Shown here: in pieces, positions 8,216-16,468 of the stretch
How positions within the stretch are numbered: the stretch's first letter is position 1
How the letters are laid out: each line of letters begins with the position of its first letter
The notes under the pieces: model-generated
The model's input: the letters and a program-made list of their open reading frames with translations, nothing else
The model's database searches: none
Told to the model about the DNA's origin: nothing
Made by a program: the position numbers and the translations under genes
Assembly: GCF_018332655.1 (NCBI RefSeq)
Contig: NZ_BOQL01000069.1
Coordinates: 1 to 40,430 of the forward strand
Source of the DNA: Actinoplanes auranticolor
GTDB taxonomy: Bacteria; Actinomycetota; Actinomycetes; Mycobacteriales; Micromonosporaceae
Direction of reading: 5' to 3'
DNA: 40,430 nucleotides

Positions 8216-9094
8216 ATGGACTCGTCATTGACGGCTGTCGGTCTGCCGATCGCGCTCGGCATCATCATGCTCGGCCTCGGTCTCGGCCTGACCGTGGCCG
8301 ACTTCCGCCGCGTCGTGAGCTATCCCAAGCCGGTCCTGATCGCGCTCGGCTGCCAGGCGCTGCTGCTGCCGGCGCTCTGCTTCGGACTGGTCGTCGCGCT
8401 GGACCTGCCGCCGGCTCTGGCGGTCGGCATGATGCTGCTCGCGGCGTCGCCCGGCGGCACGACGGCGAACCTGTACAGCCATCTCTTCGGCGGACAGGTG
8501 GCGCTCAACGTGACCCTCACCGCGGTCAACTCGGTGCTCGCGGTCGTCACGCTGCCGATCGTCGTCAACTTCTCGGCCGGGTACTTCCTCGGCGACGGCG
8601 AATCCATCGGCCTGCAGTTCGACAAGGTGCTGCAGGTCTTCGCGATCGTCCTGGTGCCGGTCGCCGTCGGCATGGCCGTGCGGGCGCGTTTCCCGCAGCT
8701 CGCCGACCGCCTGGGCCGGCCCGTCAAGATCCTGTCGGTCGTCGTCCTGGTCGCGGTGATCGCCGGCGCGGTGCTGAAGGAGCGCGAGAACATCGCGGAC
8801 TACTTCGTCGCCGTGGGGATCGCGGTCCTGATCTTCAACGTGGCCAGCCTGGCCATCGGCTACGGCGCACCGAGACTGGCCGGCGTCGGCCGCCGCGAAT
8901 CGATCGCCGCCGGCATGGAGATCGGCATCCACAACAGCACCCTGGCGATCACCATCGCGCTCAGTCCGGCCCTGCTGAACAGCACCGAGATGGCGATCCC
9001 GGCCGCGGTGTACGGCATCGTCATGTTCTTCACCGCCGCCGTTTTCGGCTACCTGGTCACCCGACGCAAGGAGCGAGCCGACCTCCCCGTGTGA
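8216..9094 (+). CDS. Bile acid:sodium symporter family transporter
   Basis: The product is 292 aa with about nine or ten hydrophobic helices, the usual size of the BASS family. Recognisable segments are AASPGGTTANLYSHLFGG (family signature around the sodium site), LTAVNSVLAVVTLP and MEIGIHNSTLAITIA, corresponding to the conserved G-I-x-N-S/T motif of the crossover region. Members co-transport sodium with organic anions such as bile acids, keto acids or pantoate. I chose the ATG at 8216 because it follows the palindrome; upstream in-frame GTG and ATG codons would put the operator inside the gene. Substrate unknown. Confidence 0.9.
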   Translation: MDSSLTAVGLPIALGIIMLGLGLGLTVADFRRVVSYPKPVLIALGCQALLLPALCFGLVVALDLPPALAVGMMLLAASPGGTTANLYSHLFGGQVALNVTLTAVNSVLAVVTLPIVVNFSAGYFLGDGESIGLQFDKVLQVFAIVLVPVAVGMAVRARFPQLADRLGRPVKILSVVVLVAVIAGAVLKERENIADYFVAVGIAVLIFNVASLAIGYGAPRLAGVGRRESIAAGMEIGIHNSTLAITIALSPALLNSTEMAIPAAVYGIVMFFTAAVFGYLVTRRKERADLPV

Positions 9095-9111
9095 CCCCAC
9101 CCCGGCCGGCG

Positions 9112-9426
9112 CTACGACTGCCCCCGCAGGTCCGGCTCCGCGACCCGGAAGACGTTCCGGCCCGCCTGATCCGCCACGCCGTGGTGCAACCGGATGACCG
9201 CCGTCGGTCGGCCGGCCGGATCCACGGTCCGGTCCAGCAGATCGCATGAAAGCTCGAGCTCGACCGGCAGCTCCCCGCCGGCTGCCAACCGGCCGCCGGC
9301 GTCCAGCACGGGAACCTTGTCGATCAGCGACACGACGCTGTCGTCCACCTCGTGCAGGTGCGCCTCCACCCAGCCCGGCCACGCGTCGTCCACGAAGCGG
9401 ATCACTCGGACGCGGACGTGGTACAT
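9112..9426 (-). CDS. Hypothetical protein
   Basis: The product is 104 aa, from the ATG at 9426 (MYHVRVRVIRFVDDAWPGWV). It is mostly beta-strand by pattern, with EAHLHEVDDSVVSLIDKVPV, LPVELELSCDLLD and TAVIRLHHGVADQAGRNVFR. No signal peptide or membrane segment is visible. I do not recognise the family. It is convergent with the symporter (17-base gap). A TTG 24 bases upstream is a weaker alternative start. A small upstream frame (9402-9587) ends within its first codons, so the two may be coupled. Confidence 0.7.
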   Translation of the reverse strand: MYHVRVRVIRFVDDAWPGWVEAHLHEVDDSVVSLIDKVPVLDAGGRLAAGGELPVELELSCDLLDRTVDPAGRPTAVIRLHHGVADQAGRNVFRVAEPDLRGQS

Positions 9427-9587
9427 GATCTGACCCCGTTCAGGAGGCAAACGACGAAGAGGCCCTCCGGCTCGCGCGCACAGCGGAACAGCACGGTGCC
9501 GGGCATAGCAGGACCGAGCTGGGTCCAGGGAGTCCCGAAGCGCTCATCAACCGCGACGCAGCGACCCGGCCAGCGTGGTGACGGCAT
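9402..9587 (-). CDS. Possible small protein
   Basis: A 61-aa frame overlaps the last 41 bases of the six-helix membrane gene and the first 25 bases of the 104-aa gene. Its middle reads like real protein (RFGTPWTQLGPAMPGTVLF, then EPEGLFVVCLLNGVRS), and codon third positions are G/C-rich there. No clear ribosome site is visible, and the N-terminus (MPSPRWPGRCVAVDE) lies antiparallel to nothing known. It could be a coupled small gene or chance. Confidence 0.3.
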   Translation of the reverse strand: MPSPRWPGRCVAVDERFGTPWTQLGPAMPGTVLFRCAREPEGLFVVCLLNGVRSCTTSASE

Positions 9588-10101
9588 AGCCGAGCAGGGC
9601 CAGGCCGGTCCCGGTGGCGGCCACCAGGCCGGCCGCCACCCCGGTGGTGAGTCCGGTGATCAGACCGGCCAGGGCGACGGCGCAGACGACGACGCCGAGC
9701 AATCGCAGATGCGGCTCGTGCAGAACGTGTACGAGCGGGAAGAAGTGGACTCCCACCACGGTCGCGACCAGCACCGGAACGTATTCCGGCCGGTCGGCGG
9801 CCGACAGCAGCACGGCCCCGATCCCGGCCGAGGCGAACTCGGCCACGACGATCAGCAGGTACCGCCGGTGCGCGGCCCGGTCGCGCCCCGCTGGTCCGGC
9901 CCGCCCGGCCCGGGCCACAACGACGAACCCGGCGATCGCCGTGAGCAGCGCCGCCACGCTCGCCACGACGAACAGCGTGCGCAGCAACCCGCCGGCACTG
10001 GGGACGCTGAACCAGACGGTCGCGAACAGCCCCAGATAGAGCGCGGTGAGACCGGCCTGCCGCCGCGATCGGGTCTGCACCGTTGTCGACACCTGCGCCA
10101 T
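9547..10101 (-). CDS. Six-helix integral membrane protein
   Basis: The product is 184 aa. From the ATG at 10101, a short positive N-terminus (TRSRRQ) precedes six predicted helices: LTALYLGLFATVWFSV, LRTLFVVASVAALLTAIAGF, YLLIVVAEFASAGIGAVLL, VPVLVATVVGVHFFPLVHVL, LLGVVVCAVALAGLITGL and AAGLVAATGTGLALLGYAV. A cytoplasmic Arg-rich loop (RDRAAHRR) follows helix 2. I do not recognise a named family. It is divergent from the DUF2625 gene with a 63-base gap. Confidence 0.75.
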   Translation of the reverse strand: MAQVSTTVQTRSRRQAGLTALYLGLFATVWFSVPSAGGLLRTLFVVASVAALLTAIAGFVVVARAGRAGPAGRDRAAHRRYLLIVVAEFASAGIGAVLLSAADRPEYVPVLVATVVGVHFFPLVHVLHEPHLRLLGVVVCAVALAGLITGLTTGVAAGLVAATGTGLALLGYAVTTLAGSLRRG

Positions 10102-10164
10102 CGTACGGAGCGGGCCGCATCCGGGCAGGCCTGGTGCCGGTCGAGGGATGAGTAGGGTGCCGGT

Positions 10165-10799
10165 GTGCGTGCCCTCGACGAGCTGATCGACACCGCTGAT
10201 CCCGCCTGGCCGGGCATCCAGGCCGCCATCGCCGCCGCGCCGTTTCCGGTCGAGGTGCTCACCGCCGACCGCCGGCGGGCCCGTGAGGAACTGCACCGGG
10301 CTCAGGTGACGACGCGGTCCTGGCTCGGTGCGGTGGTGTACGCCACCGGTGGGCTCGTGCTCGATCACGGGTGGCTACGGGTGCTGGGGTCCGGCAGCCA
10401 CGGCCGGCACCTGGCCGGCCTCAGCGAGGCCAACGCGACCGTCACCGGCGGGATCATCGTGGCGCAGGACGTGCTGGGCGGTCAGTTCGCCTGGGTGGCC
10501 GGCTCCGGCGGGCCGACCATCGAATACTTCGCCCCGGACACGCTGCGTGGGAGGACTGCGAGCAGGGCTACGGCGACTGGCTCGCGGCCATGCTCGGGGG
10601 CGCGTTGCCCGAGTTCTACGCGGAGCTGCGGTGGCGGGGATGGGCCGAGGAGGTTGCGGCCTGCCGGCTCGATCAGGCCATCGAGCTGTTCCCGCCGCCG
10701 TGGAGCCGCGAGGGCAAGGATCTCAACGCGGTGTCACGCCGCCCGGTGCCGATGTCGGAGGCGATGTCGCTGCTCGGCGCGGCGGACGGGAGCCGGTAG
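10165..10799 (+). pseudogene. DUF2625 protein gene with one-base deletion
   Basis: The GTG at 10165 starts MRALDELIDTADPAWPGIQA, and the frame continues with SWLGAVVYATGGLVLDHGWL, RVLGSGSHGRHLAGL and YFAPDTL, the standard order of DUF2625 proteins. At 10546-10547 one base is missing; with it restored the protein continues WEDCEQGYGDWLAAMLGG, FYAELRWRGWAEEV and SRRPVPMSEAMSLL to a TAG at 10797-10799, 211 aa in all. Both halves are otherwise well preserved, so the lesion is recent or a sequencing error. The function of DUF2625 is unknown. Confidence 0.8.
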
Positions 10800-11003
10800 G
10801 CGAGCAGCCCGGCCAGCACCCGGGTCACCCCGCCCCATCTCCGCGACTGCGCGGGCCGGGCCGTGGGTCCACCCGGTAGCGCACCGCGCAGCTGACGGTC
10901 TGGCAGGGTAGCCCGACGGAATCCATATCGAGCCGATCCCGCTCCGGCACAGCACCATCGCGGCCACGGCTAGGATCACGGCGAGAACCAACTGCCACGC
11001 GTA
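10800..11003 (-). pseudogene. Fragment of an IS-split membrane protein (3' part)
   Basis: Leftward from the IS edge the frame reads YAWQLVLAVILAVAAMVLC (one membrane helix) then SGIGSIWIPSGYPARPS, with codon use like a real gene. Placed directly after the fragment on the other side of the IS (12579-12692), the frames join as VRSWLA-YAWQLV. The C-terminal end is unclear, because the frame runs into the antisense of the DUF2625 gene. The product would be a small protein with one membrane helix; the family is unknown. Confidence 0.4.
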
Positions 11004-11030
11004 CTTAGCCCTGATCCGTGGATCGGCTCG
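11004..11030 (+). repeat. IS1380 terminal inverted repeat, transposase 3' side
   Basis: 27 bases beginning CTTAGCCCTGATCCGTGG and matching the other IS end with a few differences and a 5-base gap. Confidence 0.7.
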
Positions 11031-11173
11031 GGTGTGATTGCCGGGCCGAGGTCGAGGTGGCTTGCGCGGGTTGAGGGCGTGGCTGTTCTGCTGGCCGGGG
11101 GTCCAGCGTGCTCGGTTGCTTCGTCGGGTCGGTGGCCGGTGTCGTGTGGTGCGTGTGGCTGGGTCTGGTCCGG

Positions 11174-12442
11174 TCAGGTGGTGAACGCGGCGGTCCAGAG
11201 GGTGAGCCAGGCGTGGGCGCGGGGCCAGTGGGTGGGTAGGTGCAGTGTCGGGTGGTGTTGGGGTCGGGCGAGCCGGGCCGGGATGTTGATCAGGTGGGTG
11301 CGCAGGGTCGCGCCTCGGGCCACCGTGTAGCGGGTGGTGTCGGTGAGGGTGCCGGCGGCGCGGAGCAGGTTGTGGCAGATCGCGGCGAGGATGCACCAGG
11401 CGGTGTTGGCGGTGAACATGCCGGAGGGCTGGTGTGCCCAGGGTCCGTCGATGAGGTCGGACCAGACGGTTTCGCAGATGGCGTGGCGGCGGTGGGTGAT
11501 GTCGGCCTGGTCGACCGGTTCGGTGGTGTTGGTGAAGAACGGGTGGTAGCGCCAGACCGGGAACAGTGGGTCTTGGGTGTTCGCGTCGAGCACGCGGCGC
11601 ACGATGAGTCGGCCGGTGATGCGGTGGCGGTTGTCGGCGATCGCGGCGTCGACGGCCGGATTGCGAGCGATCGTGATCGAGAACCGGGCGCCGGCGGTGA
11701 CGATCGCGGTGACGATCGTGCCGGCGCAGTAGGCGGAGTCACCGCGGATGAGGATGTTCTGTGGGGTGGCGCCGGCCGTGATCGCGGTGTTGAGCGCTTC
11801 GGTGACCATGCTCGCCGCGCCTCGTGAGGAGGCCGCCCGCCCGGCCCTCAACCGGACCCCGGCCAGCATCGGGGCGGCGGTCTCGGTGCTGATCGTGACG
11901 GCCAGGGGTGACAGGCCACGCCGCAGCACGGTCTTGCCGGAGATCTTCGTGTGACCGAACGACGCGCCCTGCTTGGCGCGGCCGTAGACCGGGCGTAGCA
12001 GCGAGTCGATGTCGATGAAGCAGCGATCGGTGATGCCATGAAGGACCCGGGTCTGTTCGGTGAGCGCGACCAGGTGCCGACGCAGCACCGCCGACAGTTG
12101 CCGGGTGTGGCCGTGGGTGAACTCGCGCAGCAGGATCCCCAACGTGGTCGCGGCGTAGACTCCGTCGAACAGGCGCTTCATTCCACCGGCGCGGATGACG
12201 TCGAGGTCATCGATGCTGTCGGCCCCGCAGGCCATTCCGGCGATGATCGAGGTCAGCTTCGGTGTCGGGTTCGCCGCCCCGGACTTGACCCGCTCGCAGG
12301 CGAACCGCACGTGCTCGTCCAACAGCTCGGACAGGCCGGTGCGTTCGGCCAACGCCAGCAGCGGAACCAGACCCGCGTGCGACACGAGATTGTCCTCGTC
12401 GAACACCGCGCTATCCGTACGCCAGGCATGAGATCCTTGCAC
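11174..12442 (-). CDS. IS1380-family transposase
   Basis: The product is 422 aa with no frame disruption. DDE-type landmarks: FIDIDSLLRPVYGRAKQGAS (first Asp area), ILIRGDSAYCAGTIVTAIVT (second Asp in RGDSAYC), and ADITHRRHAICETVWSDLID (Glu region), followed by the family's C-terminal SGMFTANTAWCILAAICHNL and LPTHWPRAHAWLTLWTAAF. The GTG start at 12442 has GGAAGGA upstream. It is probably functional, which agrees with the intact inverted repeats. Confidence 0.92.
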   Translation of the reverse strand: MQGSHAWRTDSAVFDEDNLVSHAGLVPLLALAERTGLSELLDEHVRFACERVKSGAANPTPKLTSIIAGMACGADSIDDLDVIRAGGMKRLFDGVYAATTLGILLREFTHGHTRQLSAVLRRHLVALTEQTRVLHGITDRCFIDIDSLLRPVYGRAKQGASFGHTKISGKTVLRRGLSPLAVTISTETAAPMLAGVRLRAGRAASSRGAASMVTEALNTAITAGATPQNILIRGDSAYCAGTIVTAIVTAGARFSITIARNPAVDAAIADNRHRITGRLIVRRVLDANTQDPLFPVWRYHPFFTNTTEPVDQADITHRRHAICETVWSDLIDGPWAHQPSGMFTANTAWCILAAICHNLLRAAGTLTDTTRYTVARGATLRTHLINIPARLARPQHHPTLHLPTHWPRAHAWLTLWTAAFTT

Positions 12443-12546
12443 CGAGAGTGTCCTTCCAAGCCGGTCTGATCAGGGTCCTAGACAAACCCGATTATCCCAG
12501 CTCAGAGGGCATTCTCACCTTATCTGCACCCAGTCTTCAGTCAATG

Positions 12547-12578
12547 CGAACCGATCCAACCCACGGATCGAGGCTAAG
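12547..12578 (-). repeat. IS1380 terminal inverted repeat, transposase 5' side
   Basis: 32 bases; read inward on the minus strand it starts CTTAGCCTCGATCCGTGG. The stop codon of the adjacent PhyH frame (12574-12576) falls inside this repeat. Confidence 0.7.
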
Positions 12579-13479
12579 GGCCAGCCAGGATCGCACGAAC
12601 TTGACCGCGTTGGCCGCGGTCAGGCGGGGTGCCACCGCGAGCAGCCCGAGCCCCGCTGGCGCGGGGCCTATCGGCGCTGGGGTGAGTACCATTCCCGTCC
12701 TGACCGGGGGTGTCCTGTCCGAGGCCTCGACGGATCGCGATCTCTACGGGTGAGTACGCGCCGTCGGCCCGCTCCAGTTCGTACGGCACGGCCGGCATCA
12801 GCGGCGGCTGGGCCATGAAACGCGGCCGCGCCCCGTGGTGCGGTTGCGCCGCGTGCACCAGGAACGGATGGCACAGGAAGACATCGCCCGGGGATCCGGT
12901 GGCGAGGGCGAGTGGCCGGTGGTCGGAGGCCGCCATCAGGTCGGGCGCCAGGGCCAGCCCGCTGGCTCCGTCCTCCCCGTATTTCTCCAGCACCTGTGGC
13001 ACGTCGAGGTGGGAGCCGACCCGGATCCGGGTCGGGGCGTCCTTCTCACCGACCTCGCTGAACAGGAACAGCATCAGCAGCGCCCGGCCCCGGGAGCGCA
13101 CATTGGTGAAGTACCAGCTCTCGCCGTCCGGCAGATAGCTGCCCTCGATGTGCCAGCCCGCGTCGTCCGGCTCATTTTCGTGCGGGAAGCGCAGCGGGAA
13201 CGTGCCCAGTGAGTAGCGCGGCTCCCAGCGTCCCGTGCCGACGAGCAGGTCGTACGCGTGATGGAGGAACGGGGAGTTGGGAGCGGCGGCGAACGGACCC
13301 TGCGCCATTCCGGGCACCCAGTGCACAGGCTGCGTCCACGTCGCTGGGTCGTCCGGGTCGCAGTCCGTCTCCCGCCATAGCAGCCGCGCGCAGTCCGCTG
13401 CCACGCGCGGCGCGACGGCGCCCTCCAGCTTTACGAAGCCGTCGCGAAGAAATCGGGATACCAAAGTCGTGTCATCCAT
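12574..13479 (-). CDS. Phytanoyl-CoA dioxygenase (PhyH) family protein
   Basis: The product is 301 aa as it stands. It begins DDTTLVSRFLRDGFVKLEGA, the typical PhyH start. Iron ligands fit the family: the HxE/D pair in AGWHIEGSYLPDGESWY and the distal His in FLCHPFLVHAAQPHHGARPR, with the 2-oxoglutarate-binding Arg in the last motif. Members hydroxylate substrates with Fe(II), 2-oxoglutarate and oxygen. The conserved domain ends near IAIRRGLG (about residue 255); the remaining Gly/Arg/Pro-rich tail runs into the IS end, which supplies the stop, so the original C-terminus is probably altered. The substrate is unknown. Confidence 0.85.
   Translation of the reverse strand: MDDTTLVSRFLRDGFVKLEGAVAPRVAADCARLLWRETDCDPDDPATWTQPVHWVPGMAQGPFAAAPNSPFLHHAYDLLVGTGRWEPRYSLGTFPLRFPHENEPDDAGWHIEGSYLPDGESWYFTNVRSRGRALLMLFLFSEVGEKDAPTRIRVGSHLDVPQVLEKYGEDGASGLALAPDLMAASDHRPLALATGSPGDVFLCHPFLVHAAQPHHGARPRFMAQPPLMPAVPYELERADGAYSPVEIAIRRGLGQDTPGQDGNGTHPSADRPRASGARAARGGTPPDRGQRGQVRAILAGP
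12579..12692 (-). pseudogene. Fragment of an IS-split membrane protein (5' part)
   Basis: An ATG at 12692 opens MVLTPAPIGPAPAGLGLLAV, then APRLTAANAVKFVRSWLA, and the frame then enters the IS and stops after a few codons. The product reads like the soluble N-terminus of a small membrane protein whose helix lies at 10800-11003. It overlaps the C-terminal extension of the PhyH frame in another frame, so one of the two reading frames is not coding here. Confidence 0.4.
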
Positions 13480-13510
13480 GCCCCCATCGTGCGACGGCGC
13501 CGATCTCGAT

Positions 13511-13544
13511 CACCCGACATTTTTCGCGCCGCTTTAGTCGGGTG
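13511..13544. promoter_or_regulatory. Inverted repeat in divergent PhyH/GyrI-like promoter
   Basis: CACCCGAC (13511-13518) and GTCGGGTG (13537-13544) are exact reverse complements separated by 18 bases, in the short gap between two divergent genes. The intervening bases are T-rich, unlike the surroundings. It may be a regulator site for one or both genes. Confidence 0.45.
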
Positions 13545-13589
13545 CCCACCGGTGCGCTGCGACCAAGGTGGATGTTCGACGGAGGCTCG

Positions 13590-14126
13590 ATGATCTTGGC
13601 ACTCCGTCTGACCGCCGAAGGGGGCGAAGGCGTGGAGACCCGTATCGTCGACCATCCCGGGTTCCGGCTCGTGGGGCATGCTGCCCGCGTCCTGCTGGTC
13701 CATCAAGGCATCAACCCGCACATCCAGCAGCACATCACCGCACTGCCGACTGAGGAGCACCTGCGTTTGAAGGCCCTCGGCAATACTGAGCCGAGCGGCC
13801 TGCTCGCGGTCAGCGACGACCTCGACCCCGACTACGCCGAGGGCAGCGAGCTGACCTACCTTCACGGGGTCGCCGTGTCCCCGGGTACGCCGGTCCCCGG
13901 CGGCCTCGACATCATCGACGTCCCGGCCGGTAGATGGGTGGTCATCCGGACCGCGGGGCCGCATCCGCAGACCCTGCAGAAGACCTGGGCCACGGCCGCA
14001 GCCGAGTGGTTCCCGTCCAACCCGTGGCGTCTGCGGCCAGGCCCGGAGATCGTCGCGGTGCTTGAGCCGACGAATGACTTCAGCACCGCGACCTGTGAGC
14101 TCTGGCTGCCCGTCGAACCGGCGTAA
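13590..14126 (+). CDS. GyrI-like / AraC effector-binding domain protein
   Basis: The product is 178 aa. The start of the domain is VETRIVDHPGFRLVGHAARV, followed by GLLAVSDDLDPDYAEGSELT, YLHGVAVSPG and VPAGRWVVIRTAGPHPQTLQ, with WATAAAEWFPSNPWRLRPGP near the end: the order seen in stand-alone GyrI-like (SOUL/BmrR-like) small-molecule binding proteins. No DNA-binding domain is attached. The start is uncertain: the ATG at 13590 has GGAGG closely upstream, while ATG 13572 and GTG 13632 (immediately before VETRIVD) are alternatives. Such proteins bind or degrade hydrophobic cations or act in stress responses. Confidence 0.8.
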   Translation: MILALRLTAEGGEGVETRIVDHPGFRLVGHAARVLLVHQGINPHIQQHITALPTEEHLRLKALGNTEPSGLLAVSDDLDPDYAEGSELTYLHGVAVSPGTPVPGGLDIIDVPAGRWVVIRTAGPHPQTLQKTWATAAAEWFPSNPWRLRPGPEIVAVLEPTNDFSTATCELWLPVEPA

Positions 14127-14151
14127 CGATCTGGCGAGCATCCCGACAGCA

Positions 14152-14479
14152 TCAAGGAGTCACTGGAGTCGGATAATCCGTCGGGAACGGCTTGCCGGAG
14201 GGTGTCTTATCCAGGACGAGCTGCCCGGCGCGGGTTGCGTTCGCGGCGGCGTCGAGTATGGCGTGTTCGAGCGCAGCGGCAGCTGGCCGGTCCTGGTAGG
14301 CGTTTGTTCCGGGTACGGCGACCTCGCCACCTGTGTTGTCCGGCACGATCGAGAAGCCGAATTTCTCGTCGTCGATCTTTCTGATGCTCAGTCCGGCGGT
14401 CATGCGGCTCTGCCTGTCGAAGCAGACCGAGTAACCCGCCGAAGGCTTCCACGGCTGCTGCAATCTTTTCTTCAGTCAC
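14152..14479 (-). pseudogene. Hypothetical gene with one-base insertion
   Basis: A GTG at 14479 starts TEEKIAAAVEAFGG. Near 14434 one extra T shifts the frame; skipping it gives YSVCFDRQSRMTAGLSIRKI, DDEKFGFSIVPDNTGGEVAV, YQDRPAAAALEHAILDAAAN and SGKPFPTDYPTPVTP to the stop at 14152. The joined product is about 108 aa. I do not recognise the family. The second half is well formed, which argues that the gene was functional until recently. It is convergent with the GyrI-like gene. Confidence 0.55.
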
Positions 14480-14655
14480 GGAACTCTCGCCACCGCGACC
14501 CCGCCTGACCACGGCTCAGGATCTGCAGCACTGCGGTGCTACGGGCGGCCTGGGCAGGGTGGGCCCCCAACACGCGCACACAGAAATCGACAAGCGACGG
14601 ATGAGGCCGAAACAAGCGGTCATCCGGGACCCTCACTCACTCGTGCCCAGAACCA

Positions 14656-14684
14656 GCCGGGCCCGGTCGCGTACCGGGCCCGGC
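14656..14684 (-). terminator. GC-rich hairpin after the secreted-protein gene
   Basis: The arms GCCGGGCCCGGT (14656-14667) and ACCGGGCCCGGC (14673-14684) are perfect reverse complements with a 5-base loop, 7 bases past the stop of the minus-strand gene at 14692. There is no T run, as is common for actinobacterial terminators. Confidence 0.75.
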
Positions 14685-14691
14685 CGGAGGC

Positions 14692-16263
14692 TTAGTCGGC
14701 GACTACGGTCAGCGTCAGCGGACCGTCTGGGAGCGGGGTGCTGCTGTTGCCGGGGTAGCCCCAGCGGCTGGTGTTGCGGGCCAGGTCGATCAGCGTGATA
14801 CCGATCGTGTACTGGCCGGGCTCGAGGCGGTCGGTGGAGACGGCCAAGTGCAGGGTGCCGTTGTCCTCCTGGACGCCGCCGTACATGCTGCCGCGCGAGG
14901 CGCCCGTGCTGTCGTAGAGGGTCGCGTCGTACTGCGCGACGGGAGCGAAGTCGTCGACCTCGACCGTGACGTCGAAGTTGACGCCCCACGCGTCCTCGGT
15001 CTCCTGCGATGTCCAGGTGGCCTTGGGCAGGCTGGCCCCGAGCACGACCGGCGCCTTCTCGTCGGGCAGGGGCGTGACGGTCAGGCTGAGGTTCGCATTG
15101 CCGTACGCGGTGCCGTAAAACGCGACGTTGCCCGCGCCGTCAGTCAGCTTGACCCCGTCGATGGTGCAGGTGTCGGCGCTGCCCGTCGGGACGAGCAGTT
15201 CGATCGCGACCGTGCCGTCGGCGCGCACCTCGGGCGTCCGCGTCTGCGGCGAGCACGAGGACACATCGACGTCGACCGAGGCAAGGCCGTCTACCAGGCC
15301 GTGCGGGGTGAAGGTAAGCGCCGTAGTGGTCGGGCGGCGCCAGTTGTTCACCTGCGGCTCGGTCAGCGCAAAGCTCGTCGCGCTGACCACATCGTTGCGG
15401 CTGACGTGCACCGGCGCCGCTCCCTCGGGCGCGGTGTCGACCCGGGTGTGCCCCCAGCTGTCGGTCAGCTCGACCCGCGTGACCCGCCACGAACCGGACG
15501 GCGAACCGGACGGCACGGTGACCCCGACGGGGCAGTCCGCCAGGGCCGGGGTGTACGTCTGCGCGCCGTTGCAATACCAGTACGGCGCGGTCTGAGTCAG
15601 CTTGAACGTGGCCGACGCCCGGCGGCCGCCCGGGCCCGCGATGGTGAGCTTGCCGTTCTTGAGGGCGGTCTCGTCGGTGATCTGAACCCGGTAGCGCAGC
15701 GTCACCCCGGAGCCGTCGTCGTAGAAGCCGCGAGGCTGGCCGTCGTCGAAGGCGACCCGTTGCACGGCCGGCGCCTCGCTGTCGACGAGCTGGGTGACGG
15801 CCATGGTGGCCGGACCGGGATCACGCACCGTTCGGGCGTGGGCGGTGTCGTCGGCGATGGTCACCTTGGTGACCCGCCACTCAGTCGCGGCCGCCGGCGC
15901 ATACCGCGGCACCACGAACTCGTAGACGTAGCTGGATTCCTGGGGCGTGCCGGAGCCACCGACCTGGGCGCGGCCCGGCTCGAAGTCGTAACTGACCGTG
16001 CGCGGCTGGCCGATCGGCGTGTCGCCAGTGAACTGGCGCAGCTCGACCACGCCGTTGATCCGCCGGGCCCGGGCGTCCCGGTCAATGACGGTCCACGACA
16101 GATAGACCGATTCAGGCTGTTGGGTGACGTCGACCGTGGTGCGGTCGAAGCTGATCGAACTGATGTCGAGAATCGGTGCGGCTGTCGCCGGGGTGCCGGT
16201 GAAGGTGCCCGCGGCGGCAACGGCCAGGACGGTGACGAGCGCGCGCAGACGCCAGCGCTTCAT
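14692..16263 (-). CDS. Secreted beta-rich (Ig-like repeat) protein
   Basis: The product is 523 aa with a classical Sec signal peptide: MKRWRLRALVTVLAVAAAG, then TFTGTPATAA with an AxA cleavage site near residue 29. The rest is a chain of Ig/fibronectin-like beta modules. Repeated short motifs mark them: TEWRVTKVTIADDTAHAR, GSWRVTRVELTDSWGHTR, CTIDGVKLTDGAGNVAF and TIGITLIDLARNTSRWG all follow a pattern of strand, aliphatic-T/L-x-D, then polar turn. Two cysteine pairs may form disulfides. No catalytic motif or wall anchor is seen. The ATG at 16263 follows a GGGGGAT sequence. It is probably extracellular and adhesive or structural; the function is unknown. Confidence 0.8.
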   Translation of the reverse strand: MKRWRLRALVTVLAVAAAGTFTGTPATAAPILDISSISFDRTTVDVTQQPESVYLSWTVIDRDARARRINGVVELRQFTGDTPIGQPRTVSYDFEPGRAQVGGSGTPQESSYVYEFVVPRYAPAAATEWRVTKVTIADDTAHARTVRDPGPATMAVTQLVDSEAPAVQRVAFDDGQPRGFYDDGSGVTLRYRVQITDETALKNGKLTIAGPGGRRASATFKLTQTAPYWYCNGAQTYTPALADCPVGVTVPSGSPSGSWRVTRVELTDSWGHTRVDTAPEGAAPVHVSRNDVVSATSFALTEPQVNNWRRPTTTALTFTPHGLVDGLASVDVDVSSCSPQTRTPEVRADGTVAIELLVPTGSADTCTIDGVKLTDGAGNVAFYGTAYGNANLSLTVTPLPDEKAPVVLGASLPKATWTSQETEDAWGVNFDVTVEVDDFAPVAQYDATLYDSTGASRGSMYGGVQEDNGTLHLAVSTDRLEPGQYTIGITLIDLARNTSRWGYPGNSSTPLPDGPLTLTVVAD

Positions 16264-16468
16264 GTCGAAAATCCCCCGTGAATCAAGAGCCCTCGATGGA
16301 CGTGCTGAGACTAGCTGCCCGGTGCGACAAGAATCGGCGCGGCCAGAATGTTCTGCCCATCGTTGAGGAGAAGTCACGGGGACGCCTCGGTCCGGAGTAC
16401 TCGGCTGTCGCAGATAACGCGCCTACTCGCCGATCGTGGCGTGGTCAGGCACCTTGATCCGGTCGAGG

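Larger units (their letters stand above)
11004..12578 (-). mobile_element. IS1380-family insertion sequence, about 1.57 kb
   Basis: The element is bounded by imperfect terminal inverted repeats: CTTAGCCCTGATCCGTGG followed by ATCGGCTCG at 11004-11030, and, on the other strand from 12578, CTTAGCCTCGATCCGTGG then, after a 5-base insert, ATCGGTTCG (12547-12578). It contains a single intact transposase gene. I find no clear target-site duplication. It lies between two minus-strand fragments whose frames join if it is removed, so it probably inserted into a gene. Confidence 0.75.

Noticed and set aside
8225..9382. A 385-codon minus-strand frame
   Set aside because: It is antisense to the symporter, with His/Gln/Arg/Asp-rich shadow composition.
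10546..10547. DUF2625 break as a programmed frameshift
   Set aside because: There is no slippery run at the break; a simple one-base deletion explains it.
14848..16281. A 477-codon + strand frame
   Set aside because: It is antisense to the secreted protein, whose signal peptide and beta motifs are clear on the minus strand.
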